DNA of 64,000 nt. It comes from an archaeon (GTDB lineage Archaea > Thermoproteota > Nitrososphaeria > Nitrososphaerales > Gagatemarchaeaceae). The stretch is from NCBI GenBank assembly GCA_021827865.1, contig JAKAUC010000009.1, forward strand, positions 434,001 to 498,000. The letters run 5' to 3'. The translations under genes and the position numbers were made by a program. This document shows positions 8,866 to 16,857 of this stretch, piece after piece; position 1 is the stretch's first letter; every line of letters begins with the position of its first letter. The notes under the pieces are model-generated. The model did not search any database. It was not told the DNA's origin and saw only the letters and a program-made list of their open reading frames with translations.

Positions 8866-10452
8866 TTGTCTGAGTCGGATGGCGGGCAGGCGCTGCTGGA
8901 CATCGGGACCAAGGCCGACGGCGCGTTCTCGGTCGACGCCAACGTCGTGGCCACCGGCCGGACCTGCGTCCTGGGGAGCAGCGGGAGCGGGAAGAGCTAC
9001 GCCGTCGGCGTGATCTGCGAGGAGCTCTGCAGGAACGGCGTCCCGTTCGCGGTGGTCGACACCGAAGGGGAGCACACGGGGCTGAAGGAGAAGTTCGAAG
9101 CCATCTGGGTCGGGGAGGAAAGCGGGTGCGACCTCTCATGGGAGGGGCTCGACCTGGAGGACCTGGCGAGGCAGGCCCCGGACATCTCGCCGCTCATCCT
9201 CGATGTCTCCGACATCCCTGACGCGAAGGAGAAGGTCGCCAGGTTCATGGGGGAGCTCTACAAGACGCTCACGGAGAGGAGAACCCCCTACCTCGTGGTG
9301 GTGGAAGAGGCGGACAAGTTCATCCCGCAGATCGGGGAGCGCGTCCCGATATTCGCCGAGGTCGCCAGGAGAGGGAGGAAGAGGGGGCTCGGGCTGATGG
9401 TCTGCTCCCAGCGTCCGTCCCTGGTAGACAAGAACGTGCTCAGCCAGTGCGGCAATCAGCTGATCGGGAAGCTCATAATCCAGAACGACCTCCAGTCGGT
9501 CGCCCAGTTCTTCCCCGGCAAGGGGCTGCCGAGGGGGCTCACGTCGCTGAAGACCGGCCAGTTCTTCGCCATGGGGGGACTCTCATCGGTCCCGTCGCTC
9601 GTCTCGGTCAAACATCGGGTCACCAGGGCAGGCGGAGTGACGCCCTCGCTGGCCAGGAGGGCGGCGAAGGCATACTTCAGGCCGGGGGGGACCCCCGTCC
9701 CGGCCAGGGGCGAAGAGGCCGGCGGCGCTCCCGGAGGCGGCGGGGTGCTGGGCCTGGACCCGTCGATCAGGGTCGACGACCTCCCCGTCCTGGTGAAGAG
9801 GGAGCGGAGCTTCGGTATATTCGGCCCGAAGGAGACGGTCACCGAGGTGACCCCTCAGTTCAGGACGCTGGTCCAGCTGGGCGTGAGGCTCAGGCGCGGG
9901 CTGCTGAAGCGCAGGTTCGAGACGGCGTACACATACCTGGACGGCGCTTCCGGGAAGCTCGTCCTGGTGGACAGGGGCCTCGAGGTGACGAGGGGGTTCG
10001 AGAAGCTCCTCGGCCTGTCCACCCTACAGGTCGAGATCCTCAGGGAGCTGAGCCCCGACAGCGACACCAGTGCCATCGACGTGGCGAGCGAGCTCGGGGA
10101 GTCCAGGGGGACGGTATCGAGGGCCCTCACCCTCCTCAATGGGAAGAGGCTGGTGAGGACCGCGGAGGTGAGGGAAAGGAAGCTGTACAGGCGACTCACC
10201 GACCTCCCTCCGGTCCCGTCCGCGACCACCCCCCTGGAGCTCGCGCCCGTAGACATCACGAAGGCGAGGGTGGTGCAGCCGAAGATCAAGGAGTCGGACG
10301 TGAGGGATGCGGTCAAGGGTTTGTGGGACGGCGCCGACGTCGACAGCTTCGAGCCATTCCTCTACCCCGTGTTCAGGGTCGAGCTGGTGGTGCGAAGGAA
10401 GCGCAGGCAAGTAACCATCGACGGCCGGAGCGGGAGAGAGCTGGTCTTCTAG
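8866..10452 (+). CDS. HerA/DUF87-type ATPase with C-terminal winged helix
   Basis: FtsK/HerA-like P-loop ATPase. Walker A is VLGSSGSGKSYAVGVI, Walker B is YLVVVEEADKFIP, and an arginine-finger-type region follows (EVARRGRKRGLGLMVCSQRPS). The second half carries an Ala/Gly-rich linker and a helix-turn-helix segment (LSTLQVEILRELS through GTVSRALTLL), which suggests DNA contact. About 528 residues from TTG 8866. The frame is open back to 8728, but AT-rich promoter-like DNA at 8788-8836 argues for the later start. No NurA nuclease gene is near, so this is probably not the classical HerA-NurA resection pair. Its stop codon interlocks with that of deoC. Confidence 0.8.
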   Translation: MSESDGGQALLDIGTKADGAFSVDANVVATGRTCVLGSSGSGKSYAVGVICEELCRNGVPFAVVDTEGEHTGLKEKFEAIWVGEESGCDLSWEGLDLEDLARQAPDISPLILDVSDIPDAKEKVARFMGELYKTLTERRTPYLVVVEEADKFIPQIGERVPIFAEVARRGRKRGLGLMVCSQRPSLVDKNVLSQCGNQLIGKLIIQNDLQSVAQFFPGKGLPRGLTSLKTGQFFAMGGLSSVPSLVSVKHRVTRAGGVTPSLARRAAKAYFRPGGTPVPARGEEAGGAPGGGGVLGLDPSIRVDDLPVLVKRERSFGIFGPKETVTEVTPQFRTLVQLGVRLRRGLLKRRFETAYTYLDGASGKLVLVDRGLEVTRGFEKLLGLSTLQVEILRELSPDSDTSAIDVASELGESRGTVSRALTLLNGKRLVRTAEVRERKLYRRLTDLPPVPSATTPLELAPVDITKARVVQPKIKESDVRDAVKGLWDGADVDSFEPFLYPVFRVELVVRRKRRQVTIDGRSGRELVF

Positions 10453-11150
10453 CCCAGCCCGCCGAAGCTCTCCATGATCTTTACCCCCGAGCTGGTCCCG
10501 AGCCTGTCGGCGCCCGCGTTCAGCATCTCGAGGGCCTTCTCGGCGGTCCCTATGCCTCCGGCGGCCTTCACCTTCACCCTCCCGGAGACTGTCTTCCTCA
10601 GCAGGGCGACGTCCTCCCTCGTCGCGCCCCCGGACCCGAACCCCGTGGACGTCTTGACGAAGTCGGCCCCCGCCCCCTCCGCCAGCAGCGCCCCCCTGAC
10701 CTTCTCGCCTTCGTCCAGGTAGCAGCACTCCAGAATCACCTTGAGGAGGGCACCCCTCCCCCGGCAGAGGGCGGAGAGTTCCCCGATGTCGCTGGAGAAC
10801 AGCCCGTCGTCCCCCGACTTCAGCGCCCCTATGTTGCAGACCATGTCGATCTCTCGGGCTCCGTCTTCGATCGCCCTCCTCGCCTCCGCCAGCTTCACCT
10901 CTGTCGTGCTCGTGCCGTGAGGGAAACTGACCACGGCTGATATGCGGCTGCCGCTCCCCCGGAGCCTCAGCGCGGCGCGACCGACGTAGACCGGACTGAC
11001 GCAAACGCTCCAGAACCCGTAGCGGATCGCCTCCGAGCAGAGGACGTCTATGTCGGCGGCCGTGGTTGTCGGTTTCAGCGCGGTATGGTCGATCAGGCGG
11101 GCCAGGTCCGCCCCGGTGATAGGGCGTGCGGGACGTTCTGGGCCGGACAT
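10449..11150 (-). CDS. deoC: Deoxyribose-phosphate aldolase
   Basis: Splits 2-deoxyribose 5-phosphate into acetaldehyde and glyceraldehyde 3-phosphate in deoxynucleoside breakdown. A TIM-barrel class I aldolase of 233 residues with LIDHTALKPTTT, VCVSPVYV, EIDMVCNIGAL, ADFVKTSTGF (Schiff-base Lys) and VKVKAAGGIGT (second Lys). ATG at 11150. Convergent with the HerA-like gene, the two stops sharing a CTAG palindrome. Confidence 0.95.
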   Translation of the reverse strand: MSGPERPARPITGADLARLIDHTALKPTTTAADIDVLCSEAIRYGFWSVCVSPVYVGRAALRLRGSGSRISAVVSFPHGTSTTEVKLAEARRAIEDGAREIDMVCNIGALKSGDDGLFSSDIGELSALCRGRGALLKVILECCYLDEGEKVRGALLAEGAGADFVKTSTGFGSGGATREDVALLRKTVSGRVKVKAAGGIGTAEKALEMLNAGADRLGTSSGVKIMESFGGLG

Positions 11151-11335
11151 CTCCCCGGAGGTGCCCTGGGCCGCCGTGATAAAGAGAACCCTCGGTCCCT
11201 GGTCGATGGGTCAGCCAGCGGTCGCCCGCGGAGGCGTGAGCCTCAGTTCGTTTAGGCTCCCCTCTCCGGTTTCTCAACGTTGGGAATCGTAACCCCAGTT
11301 TAATATGCTGAAACCGCCGAATCGGAAAATGGGAT

Positions 11336-12151
11336 GTGATGTCGCAAAAGCACGCCGGACCGCTTGCGAAGGACTTCATGGGAACCGGTGTCATCACTGT
11401 CTATCAGGAGTCGAAGGTCGAGAAGGCCGTGCGCGCCATGGACGAGCACGACATCGGCAGCGTCGTGGTCCTGGACAACCTCGGCCCCTGCGGCGTGTTC
11501 ACCGAGAGGGACCTCCTGAGCAGGGTCCTGGCAAGAGGTAAGGACCCGCAGGCCACGGTGATCTCCGAGGTCGCGTCGCCCAGGTTCCCGTCGATCGAGT
11601 CGGCCAGCACCCTCGAGGAGGTGGCCGACGCCATGGTCACCAAGAAGAGCAGGCTCATGGTCTTCGATGGGGCCGCTCTGGTTGGGATAGTCACACCCAC
11701 CGATCTGGTCAGGGTGATCAAGGACGTCGGAAGGGACTTCTCGATACTGAAGGTGATCTCCACCAACGTCGTCACTGCGACGGCCGAGACCCCAGTCGAC
11801 GCGGTGGTCGCGCTGATGGACCAGAGGAAGGTGGGGAGCGTCCTGCTCTCCGAAGACGGCAAGTGGACCGGGATATTCACTGAGAGGGACCTGGTCAGAA
11901 GGGTACTCGCACGGCGGAGGAGGCTCGACACCCCCCTGGCGGACGTCGCCACCCGCCCCCTGGTCATGGCTGAACCCGGCACCCTCGGCCGTGAAGCGGC
12001 ACAGCTGATGGCCGCCCACAAGTTCAAGCGCCTGCCTCTGTCTCTCGACGGAGAAGGGGTCGGCGTGGTGACGGCCAGGGACCTCGTCGAAGCCTTCGCC
12101 AACGCCAACAGGCCGAGGGCCCCGCGGGTCGACTGGATCCAATGGACCTGA
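11336..12151 (+). CDS. Four-CBS-domain protein
   Basis: A 271-residue protein made of four tandem CBS domains, i.e. two Bateman modules. Repeated hallmarks are FMGTGVITVYQES, CGVFTERDLLSRVL, GIVTPTDLVRVI, WTGIFTERDLVRRVL and GVVTARDLVEAF. CBS pairs bind adenine nucleotides and regulate partner enzymes or channels; no catalytic domain is fused here, so it probably acts as a free energy sensor. The start is GTG 11336 or ATG 11339; a TATA-like TTTAATATG element lies about 33 nt upstream. Not in an operon; no partner can be inferred from neighbours. Confidence 0.88.
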   Translation: MMSQKHAGPLAKDFMGTGVITVYQESKVEKAVRAMDEHDIGSVVVLDNLGPCGVFTERDLLSRVLARGKDPQATVISEVASPRFPSIESASTLEEVADAMVTKKSRLMVFDGAALVGIVTPTDLVRVIKDVGRDFSILKVISTNVVTATAETPVDAVVALMDQRKVGSVLLSEDGKWTGIFTERDLVRRVLARRRRLDTPLADVATRPLVMAEPGTLGREAAQLMAAHKFKRLPLSLDGEGVGVVTARDLVEAFANANRPRAPRVDWIQWT

Positions 12152-12339
12152 ACCTCCAGCCCAGGGCGTCGTCGGCAGCTGCATGGCGGCGGGGAGTGAG
12201 GACCCCAGAAGCGGCGCCTGTAAAGTCCGTGAGCCTGGAAGGAGGGTGGGGGCCCCATGGCCGTCTCCTCTCTAGGCATGATCGCAGACTCGGAGGTCTC
12301 CTTGGCCATCGGGAGCAGCTGTTGCGACGTCATTTTCGG

Positions 12340-12348
12340 CGATTAAAC
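12340..12348 (+). promoter_or_regulatory. AT-rich TATA-like element in the 12152-12483 gap
   Basis: The stretch between the CBS gene and tRNA-Ser (about 330 bp) has one clear AT-rich island, GCGATTAAACAG. Read on the plus strand it is about 26 nt before GTG 12370, which opens a 41-codon frame. Read on the minus strand (CTGTTTAATCGC) it could drive a transcript toward 12310. No longer conserved gene is recognisable in the gap. Confidence 0.35.
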
Positions 12349-12369
12349 AGGGTGCGTCCGGGGGTCTTC

Positions 12370-12495
12370 GTGGCAGACGTGGACGCGCCAAGGGTACCTG
12401 AGGGAAGCTGTGGGAAGGTCCGCTTCGAAGACCTGAAGAGAACGTTCAGGGGACAGCCCAGAGGCGGAGGAATACAGGATAGGCGCCGGGTGTAG
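12370..12495 (+). CDS. Possible 41-residue small protein (candidate only)
   Basis: A short frame starting GTG 12370 (MADVDAPRVPEGSCG...) and ending TAG 12495. The case rests on position: the start sits 26 nt from the centre of the only TATA-like box in the gap, the arrangement seen for the leaderless genes elsewhere in this window. The product is hydrophilic, Arg-rich at the C-terminus, and unlike any family I know. Its end overlaps the antisense tRNA-Ser 3' end by 12 bp, which counts against it. A non-coding RNA from the same promoter is equally possible. Confidence 0.25.
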   Translation: MADVDAPRVPEGSCGKVRFEDLKRTFRGQPRGGGIQDRRRV

Positions 12496-12581
12496 GATTC
12501 GGACCTACGCGACCTATGACGGTCACGGGCTTGCTTGCTGAGGTCTCAAGGCCCGCGCAATAACCACTCTGCCAACCCGGC
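12484..12581 (-). tRNA. tRNA-Ser(TGA) with a short intron
   Basis: The minus strand folds as a class II tRNA: acceptor GCCGGGT with ACCCGGC and discriminator G73 at 12484; D-stem GGCAG with TTGC; anticodon stem CGGGC (12555-12551) with GCCCG (12530-12526); long variable arm GACC/GGTC; T-stem GTAGG/CCTAC. The 20-nt anticodon loop contains CTTGAG, so the anticodon reads TGA (Ser), which fits G73. The loop is 13 nt too long, implying an intron, most simply 12544-12532 at the canonical 37/38 site; exact ends are not certain. CCA is not encoded. Position 55 reads C where T (pseudouridine) is expected. Confidence 0.88.
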
Positions 12582-12636
12582 CCAGTTCTCCGCGCCCAGC
12601 GGCACTCTTCTTATCCTTTAGCGGGCGCGGGTTCAT

Positions 12637-13506
12637 ATGCAGATGGCGGGCCGCACCGCCATGGGGCCTCTGGTCCGCCCAGCCGAGCCGTCAGACAAGG
12701 AGCCGCTCATGAGCTTCATCAAGGGTGTGTGGGGAGGTCACGACTACATCCCAGGGGTCTGGGATGAGTGGATCAGGGACAGGGTCAACAGGGTGTTCGT
12801 GGTGGAGGCGGACGGCGTCCCCGTGGGGATGAACAGGCTGAGGTTCATGGAGGACGGGTCGGCGTGGTTCGAGGGAGCGAGGGTGCACCCCGCCCACCGC
12901 GGGAAGGGGCTGGCGACGATGCTGGGAGAGAACTCCATGAAGGTCGCCAGGGGGATGGGAATCGGGACGTTCAGGCTGACCAGCGGATCCCGTAACAAGA
13001 CGGCGCACAGGCAGATAGCGCGCATCGGGTTCGCAGAGGTGGCGCGCTTCAGCATCTACGAGCCATCGAAGGGTCCGCTCTCTAGGGGAGGGGCGACCAG
13101 GGTCCGCCCGGGCGGCCTCGACGAGATCATGGGCTTGGTGCGCGGCTCGGCCGAGTTCAAGCTCGGGCACGGGGTCTTCTGGCACAACTGGGGGGCGGCG
13201 ATGATCACCCCCGAGGTTCTCAGAAGGCTTGTGGACGAAGGCTCGGTGTGGAGGCTTGGGGGTGCGGTCGCGGTCACGAAGGCCGGGGGGGAGGGGAGGG
13301 GCGTCTGGGAGCAGATAGGGTTCATCGGAGGGGAGCCGAGAGACGCGGTCCGCCTCGTCAGGTGCGTCCTGGGGAGGAGGAAGGATGCGTCCGAACGCTG
13401 GGTGTTCGTGCCGCAGGGGTCTCCGTTAGTCCATTGCCTGAGGACCGCCGGGTTCGAGCGGCACTTCTCCAACATCCTCTTTGAAAGGAAGGCAGCCAAA
13501 GATTAA
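12637..13506 (+). CDS. GNAT-family N-acetyltransferase (two-domain)
   Basis: A 289-residue protein. The N-terminal half is a clear GNAT domain: VRPAEPSDKEPL opening, AWFEGARVHPAHRGKGLATMLGE (acetyl-CoA pyrophosphate loop R-G-x-G-x-A) and ARIGFAEVARFSIYEP. The C-terminal half (about 145-289) is less conserved but may be a second, degenerate GNAT-like fold. Substrate unknown. ATG 12637 lies about 26 nt after an AT-rich CTTATCCTTTAG element that is divergent from the tRNA-Ser promoter region. Confidence 0.8.
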   Translation: MQMAGRTAMGPLVRPAEPSDKEPLMSFIKGVWGGHDYIPGVWDEWIRDRVNRVFVVEADGVPVGMNRLRFMEDGSAWFEGARVHPAHRGKGLATMLGENSMKVARGMGIGTFRLTSGSRNKTAHRQIARIGFAEVARFSIYEPSKGPLSRGGATRVRPGGLDEIMGLVRGSAEFKLGHGVFWHNWGAAMITPEVLRRLVDEGSVWRLGGAVAVTKAGGEGRGVWEQIGFIGGEPRDAVRLVRCVLGRRKDASERWVFVPQGSPLVHCLRTAGFERHFSNILFERKAAKD

Positions 13507-13532
13507 TCTGCTCTGCGGCGGCCCGGGTGAGC

Positions 13533-14420
13533 ATGGATAGCGGAAACAAGGTGACTGTGCTGGGTGCGGGCCTCATGGGCCACGGAATAGCCCAGGTCGC
13601 GTCTCAGGTGGGGAAGTTCGAAGTCTCGATCCTCGACGTCGAGCGGAGCTACCTGGACCGTGGGATGAAGATGATCGGGGACTCCATAGGCAAGTTTGTG
13701 GAGAAGGGGAAGCTCTCCAAGGATGAGGGGGAGGCAGCGCTGGGGAGGATCCACCCCACCCTCGACCTCGCGGAGGCGGTGAAGGGGAGCAGCCTGGTGA
13801 TGGAGGCGGCCACCGAGGACCCCAAGCTCAAGCTCGACCTGTACAGGAGGCTCGCCCAGCTGGCGGGAGAGGACACGATACTAGCGTCCAACACCTCCTC
13901 CATCAGCATCACCCTCCTCGGCTCGGCGACGAAGAAGCCGGAGAACGTCTGTGGGATGCACTTCTTCAACCCGCCGCAGTTGATGCCGCTCGTCGAGATA
14001 ATCAGGGGGAACAAGACGTCAGACCGGACGGTGAGCCAGGTGAAGGACGCCTCGGTCAGGCTGGGGAAGGAGACTGTACTCTGCAAGAAGGACTCGCCGG
14101 GGTTCATCGTGAACAGGATACTCGTCCCCGCGCTGAACGAGGCAATTTTCCTCGTCCAGGAGGGCGTCGCGGCGCCGGAGGACATCGACAAGGCCGTCAA
14201 GCTGGGCCTCAACTGGCCCATGGGTCCCCTCCAGCTGCTGGACTACGTCGGCCTCGACACGACACTGAACATCATGCAGGTGTTCATGAACGAGTTCGAG
14301 GACTCGAAGTATCGCCCGAGCCCACTCATGAAGGAGATGGTGAGGGCCGGCCTGGTCGGTAGGAAGAGCGGCAGGGGGTTCTACGAGTGGGGCTCCCCCA
14401 GCGCGACTAAGTCGAAGTGA
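13533..14420 (+). CDS. 3-hydroxyacyl-CoA (3-hydroxybutyryl-CoA) dehydrogenase
   Basis: Oxidises (S)-3-hydroxyacyl-CoA to 3-ketoacyl-CoA with NAD. The 295-residue protein has the Rossmann motif VTVLGAGLMGHGIAQ, SNTSSISIT, GMHFFNPPQLMPLVEI (catalytic His in HFFNP) and SPGFIVNRILVP. Length matches the single-function FadB2/Hbd family. A TATA-like GATTAATC at about 13501 precedes it by roughly 28 nt; ATG 13533 is preferred, with GTG 13527 possible. It begins a region of acyl-CoA genes (crotonases at 15.2-16.8 kb, thiolase at 16.9 kb) and could act on 3-hydroxybutyryl-CoA derived from butyryl-CoA. Its end overlaps the convergent thioesterase gene by 14 bp. Confidence 0.92.
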   Translation: MDSGNKVTVLGAGLMGHGIAQVASQVGKFEVSILDVERSYLDRGMKMIGDSIGKFVEKGKLSKDEGEAALGRIHPTLDLAEAVKGSSLVMEAATEDPKLKLDLYRRLAQLAGEDTILASNTSSISITLLGSATKKPENVCGMHFFNPPQLMPLVEIIRGNKTSDRTVSQVKDASVRLGKETVLCKKDSPGFIVNRILVPALNEAIFLVQEGVAAPEDIDKAVKLGLNWPMGPLQLLDYVGLDTTLNIMQVFMNEFEDSKYRPSPLMKEMVRAGLVGRKSGRGFYEWGSPSATKSK

Positions 14421-14811
14421 GCCTTTCCTTCAGCTCGGGCGGGAAGGGGATTTTCACCCCCTCCCTGTCCGTGAGCACCTGGACGGTGTGCCCCGTGGCA
14501 AGGAGCAACCCCTCGGGGATCTTGTAGACCTCGTTCTCGAACCTTATGCTGCTGTTGCCGATCGAGGCGACCTTCGTCTTCACGAGTATCTCGTCGTCGA
14601 AGCGGGCGGGGGCCTTGTAGTCAACGTGGGCCTGCACGACCGGGAACTCCATGCCGCGCCGGACCCATTCCTTGTACCCCAGACCGTGGTCCCGGAGAAG
14701 CCCGACCCGGCCCACTTCAAACCAAGTCAGGTACTTCCCGTAGTAGACGACGCCCATGGTGTCAGTCTCTTCGTACCTGACGCGGAGCCTCTGTTCGTGC
14801 CACACTGTCAC
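14407..14811 (-). CDS. Acyl-CoA thioesterase, YbgC/4HBT type
   Basis: Hotdog thioesterase of 134 residues. RLRVRYEETDTMGVVYYGKY matches the 4-hydroxybenzoyl-CoA thioesterase/YbgC signature, in which the Asp is catalytic (here within ETDTMGVV), followed by WFEVGRVGLLRD. The frame is open to an ATG at 14835, but that ATG lies inside a TATA-like GTTAAATG run; GTG 14811 sits about 26 nt downstream of that box and is the likelier, leaderless start. It lies among acyl-CoA genes and may recycle CoA from dead-end thioesters. Confidence 0.86.
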   Translation of the reverse strand: MTVWHEQRLRVRYEETDTMGVVYYGKYLTWFEVGRVGLLRDHGLGYKEWVRRGMEFPVVQAHVDYKAPARFDDEILVKTKVASIGNSSIRFENEVYKIPEGLLLATGHTVQVLTDREGVKIPFPPELKERLTST

Positions 14812-14903
14812 GGGCCCCGGCGGGCAGCCCCCCATTTAACGGGTACCGGGACCCAGATTGAAACGTCTAAATATCATGGCAGGGGCCTTGAGCTTTGAAT
14901 ACC

Positions 14904-15110
14904 ATGAACAGGAACCTGGTAATCATAGGCGGTATCCTGGCCCTGGTCGGGCTGATCGTCAACGTGGCGGTCGACCTCGACAACGTGTACGACATGACCA
15001 CGACGGCCCTGTGGCTGCTGACGGTCATCGTCGTCTTCGCAGGTGCCTTCCTCGGAGGCAAGAAGAGCGGCTCTGCCGCCCCTAGCGCCCCCGGGGCTGC
15101 GGGCCAGTAG
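14904..15110 (+). CDS. Small two-helix membrane protein
   Basis: A 68-residue protein with two hydrophobic segments (about residues 5-22 and 35-54) and a Ser/Ala/Pro-rich tail. No motif points to a function. ATG 14904 follows a TATA-like TCTAAATATC element by about 30 nt, which supports real, independent transcription. It lies between the YbgC-type thioesterase and the crotonase genes; no functional link is evident. Confidence 0.6.
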   Translation: MNRNLVIIGGILALVGLIVNVAVDLDNVYDMTTTALWLLTVIVVFAGAFLGGKKSGSAAPSAPGAAGQ

Positions 15111-15225
15111 AAGGCCTGCTTCTTCCGTACAAGTTGGCGCGCCAGCACGTGGTGCCGACGTGCCACCCCCGGCATTTTCAGCCGCTTCGCAGGAGTTAAT
15201 ACAAACCGGAGGCGGCCTCGACGGC

Positions 15226-16002
15226 ATGAGCTACGAGACTCTGTCGGCGTCGAGAGAGGGCCCGCTTGGTATCATAACAATCAACAGACCGGAGGCGCTG
15301 AACGCACTGAGCAACAAGCTAGTCCACGAGCTTATCTCAGCCCTGGCGGCTTTCGAGTCTGACGAGGAGGTCAGGTGCCTCGTGATAACAGGGAGCGAGA
15401 GGGCGTTCTCCGCCGGAGCGGACATCAAGGAGATGGCCGACATGTCGGCGGTCCAGATGTCGATGTCAGGCCACTTCTTCCCCCTCTGGGACAGGTTGGG
15501 GAGGTATCCGAAGCCCGTCGTCGGCGCGCTGAGCGGTTTCGTCCTTGGGGGCGGGCTCGAGCTCGCCATGAGCCTGGACGTGCTGATAGCGTCGGAGACT
15601 ACCCAGCTCGGGCAGCCAGAGATAAACATCGGAGTGATGCCTGGGGGCGGCGGTACCCAGAGGCTGACCAGGGCCGTGGGGAAGTACAAGGCCATGGACA
15701 TGATCCTCACGGGGACGAGGATAGGGGCGGACGAGGCGAAGGCACTGGGGTTGGTGAGCAGGGTGGTCCCCAAGGAGGCATACCTGGAAGAGGCGAAGAA
15801 GGTCGCCACCGAGATCGCGTCGAAGTCCCCCGTGTCGGTGAAGCTCGCTAAGATGGCCGTCAACAAGGCCTTCGAGATGGGGCTGAGCGACGGCCTGGAC
15901 TTTGAACGCCAACTGTTCTACCTCCTCTTCGCGTCCGAAGACGCCAAGGAAGGGATGAAGGCGTTCATGGAGAAGAGGAAGCCAGTATTCAAGGGGAAGT
16001 AG
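15226..16002 (+). CDS. Enoyl-CoA hydratase (crotonase)
   Basis: Hydrates trans-2-enoyl-CoA, e.g. crotonyl-CoA to 3-hydroxybutyryl-CoA. The 258 residues contain ERAFSAGADIKEMA (oxyanion hole), GGGLELAMSLDVLIAS (first catalytic Glu) and GQPEINIGVMPGGGGTQRLTR (second catalytic Glu), so both acid-base residues are present. I set the start at ATG 15226, 28 nt after a TATA-like GAGTTAATAC; a longer reading to 15043 adds unrelated residues. The second crotonase begins directly after its stop. Confidence 0.93.
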   Translation: MSYETLSASREGPLGIITINRPEALNALSNKLVHELISALAAFESDEEVRCLVITGSERAFSAGADIKEMADMSAVQMSMSGHFFPLWDRLGRYPKPVVGALSGFVLGGGLELAMSLDVLIASETTQLGQPEINIGVMPGGGGTQRLTRAVGKYKAMDMILTGTRIGADEAKALGLVSRVVPKEAYLEEAKKVATEIASKSPVSVKLAKMAVNKAFEMGLSDGLDFERQLFYLLFASEDAKEGMKAFMEKRKPVFKGK

Positions 16003-16797
16003 ATGAAGTACGAGACGGTTACGACGGAGGCCGCCGGCGGGGTCCTTTGGATCACCCTGAACAGGCCGGAAAAGCTGAACGCCTTCGACGAGCAGATGGG
16101 GGCGGACCTCCTGGAGGCGCTCAGGGAGGGGGAGAAGTCTGCGGAGGCCAGGTGCCTGGTGCTCACCGGGGAAGGGAAGGCGTTCTCCGTAGGCGAGGAC
16201 CTGAACATGAACAGGTCAAACTACGACAGCGGCAAGCCCGTGCGCCTGGGCGAGGTGCTGCAGAGGAAGTACAACCCCATCGTAGCCAAGGTCAGGAGGA
16301 TGGAGAAGCCGGTCCTGGCGGCGGTCAACGGAGTCACCGCGGGGGCGGGGCTGGGGCTGGCGCTGGCCTGCGACCTGAGGGCTGCGTCGGACAAGGCCAC
16401 TTTCCATGAGGCGTTCATCAAGGTCGGGCTCGCGCCTGACTCTGGGACCAGCTTCTGGCTCACGCGGATCCTGGGGCTCGGGAGGGCGATGGAGGTCGGG
16501 CTCCTCGGGGAGCCGATAGACGCGCAGAAGGCGTTGGGTCTGGGGCTTGTCAACTGGGTCTTCCCGGACGGGGAGTTACGGAGCCGGGTCGCCTCGATTG
16601 CCGAGAGGCTGGCGAAGGGACCCACCAAGGCGATGGGGTTGACAAAGCGGGCCCTGAACCGGGCGGTGGTCGTAGACATGGAGTCGGCCCTGGAGTACGA
16701 GATGTACCTTCAGGACATCGCCGGGAGGACAAGGGACCACGTCGAGGGGGTCAGGGCCTTCTTCGACAAGAGAGACCCGTCCTTCGTCGGCGAATAG
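16003..16797 (+). CDS. Crotonase-family protein, PaaG/isomerase-like
   Basis: A 264-residue enoyl-CoA hydratase/isomerase-family protein translated right behind the first crotonase (no gap). It keeps the oxyanion-hole region (GKAFSVGEDLNM) but reads TAGAGLGLALACDLR where the hydratase has its first catalytic Glu, and FIKVGLAPDSGTSFWLTR where an Asp replaces the second. That pattern resembles PaaG-type 2-(1,2-epoxy-1,2-dihydrophenyl)acetyl-CoA isomerases and other non-hydratase members. No phenylacetyl-CoA epoxidase genes are visible here, so its substrate is open; double-bond isomerisation is an inference. Confidence 0.85.
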   Translation: MKYETVTTEAAGGVLWITLNRPEKLNAFDEQMGADLLEALREGEKSAEARCLVLTGEGKAFSVGEDLNMNRSNYDSGKPVRLGEVLQRKYNPIVAKVRRMEKPVLAAVNGVTAGAGLGLALACDLRAASDKATFHEAFIKVGLAPDSGTSFWLTRILGLGRAMEVGLLGEPIDAQKALGLGLVNWVFPDGELRSRVASIAERLAKGPTKAMGLTKRALNRAVVVDMESALEYEMYLQDIAGRTRDHVEGVRAFFDKRDPSFVGE

Positions 16798-16857
16798 ACG
16801 GGTGCCCAAAGGCGCCGGCAAGCAAAGGAGATAAGGCCGCCGCCCGCCTCGTCCCCC

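Noticed and set aside
9447-10940. Plus-strand open frame of about 500 codons overlapping the HerA-like gene and deoC
   Set aside because: Out-of-frame shadow rich in Gly/Arg/Pro; both overlapped genes have clear family motifs.
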